This document shows positions 63,977 to 64,000 of a stretch of 64,000 nucleotides of DNA, in pieces. Within the stretch, counting starts at the first letter, position 1. The number at the start of each line of letters is the position of its first letter. The notes below the pieces were generated by a model that did not search any database, had not been told where the DNA came from, and saw nothing but the letters and a program-made list of their open reading frames with translations. A program made the translations under genes and the position numbers. Where the stretch lies: the NCBI GenBank assembly GCA_016709315.1, contig JADJMZ010000008.1:47686-111685 (forward strand), in the 5' to 3' direction. The stretch is from Ignavibacteria bacterium. GTDB lineage: Bacteria; Bacteroidota; Ignavibacteria; Tepidaquicellales; Tepidaquicellaceae.

Positions 63977-63999
63977 TACACAAAAAAATTTACAGACTC
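63977..63999 (+). repeat. IS256 right inverted repeat
   Basis: Read leftwards from 63999 it is GAGTCTGTAAATTTTTTTGT, matching the left end. It starts 13 bp after the transposase stop. Confidence 0.75.
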
Positions 64000-64000
64000 G

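Larger units (their letters stand above)
62532..63999 (+). mobile_element. IS256-family insertion sequence (complete or nearly so)
   Basis: The left end from 62532 (GAGACTGTAAATTTTTTT...) and the right end read inward from 63999 (GAGTCTGTAAATTTTTTT...) are inverted repeats that match in about 18 of 21 positions. The element is about 1,468 bp, normal for IS256, with a single transposase ORF. The right flank lies outside the window, so the target duplication cannot be tested. A 20-bp palindrome, CCGTTCCCCTAGGGGAACGG, stands between the left end and the ORF. Confidence 0.85.

Noticed and set aside
1..64000. tRNA and rRNA genes
   Set aside because: No cloverleaf with a TTCGA-type T loop and acceptor pairing, and no conserved rRNA segments, were recognised on either strand.

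Overview
The window looks like a low-GC chromosomal segment from the Bacteroidota/Chlorobiota/Ignavibacteriota group, most like Ignavibacteriota. The evidence is secreted proteins ending in a type IX secretion (T9SS) sorting domain with the NYPNPFN signature, Bacteroidota-type promoters (TTG, about 20 nt, TAnnTTTG), and LytS/LytTR-style regulation with a two-component propeller sensor. This assignment is inference; no rRNA marker is present.

Layout. 1-6.2 kb: secreted and surface proteins on the minus strand (a partial secreted protein, two YCF48-type propellers, a sialidase-like dockerin protein). Two copies of a structured, covarying RNA-like element lie between them. 6.3-7.0 kb: a MITE-like hairpin element with a 9-bp target duplication, and a promoter that recurs at 44.2 kb. 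7-17.6 kb: housekeeping and metabolic genes (secreted propeller-like protein, ComEC, thymidine phosphorylase, nuclease lipoprotein, esterase, glycogen synthase, PRMT-like methyltransferase). 17.6-19.8 kb: a beta-helix/dockerin protein.

20.0-32.3 kb, minus strand: a LytTR response regulator and a propeller histidine kinase, then three direct repeats at an exact 21-bp period that fit the LytTR box. Ten bp further on is a Bacteroidota promoter heading a five-gene operon: a small protein, a DUF1573 protein and three paralogous exported proteins, the last ending as a probable outer-membrane barrel. This is the most coherent candidate for an undescribed regulated cell-surface system.

33-46.4 kb: NBR1-type Ig protein, PGM1-like ATP-grasp ligase, dockerin lipase, an array of eight palindromes, metallophosphatase, DUF932-like protein, a WYL regulator whose 3' end seeds a six-copy tandem repeat, TetR with its operator, and a T9SS-exported serine hydrolase. 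46.7-59.4 kb, minus strand: a defence island. Its core is four tightly coupled genes (PLD-SNF2 helicase, DUF1016 nuclease, Eco57I-type methylase/endonuclease, RecF-like ATPase), followed by truncated gene heads, a DinD/BRO protein and a PD-(D/E)XK protein. 60-64 kb: hypothetical gene, nucleotidyltransferase and an almost complete IS256-family element.

Many genes are broken by single-base indels, usually in homopolymers, and one gene carries two that compensate. Much of the apparent pseudogenisation is therefore probably sequencing error. Frameshifted genes are given as whole spans, and breaks are noted. The type 'pseudogene' is used where the sequence as given is heavily interrupted.
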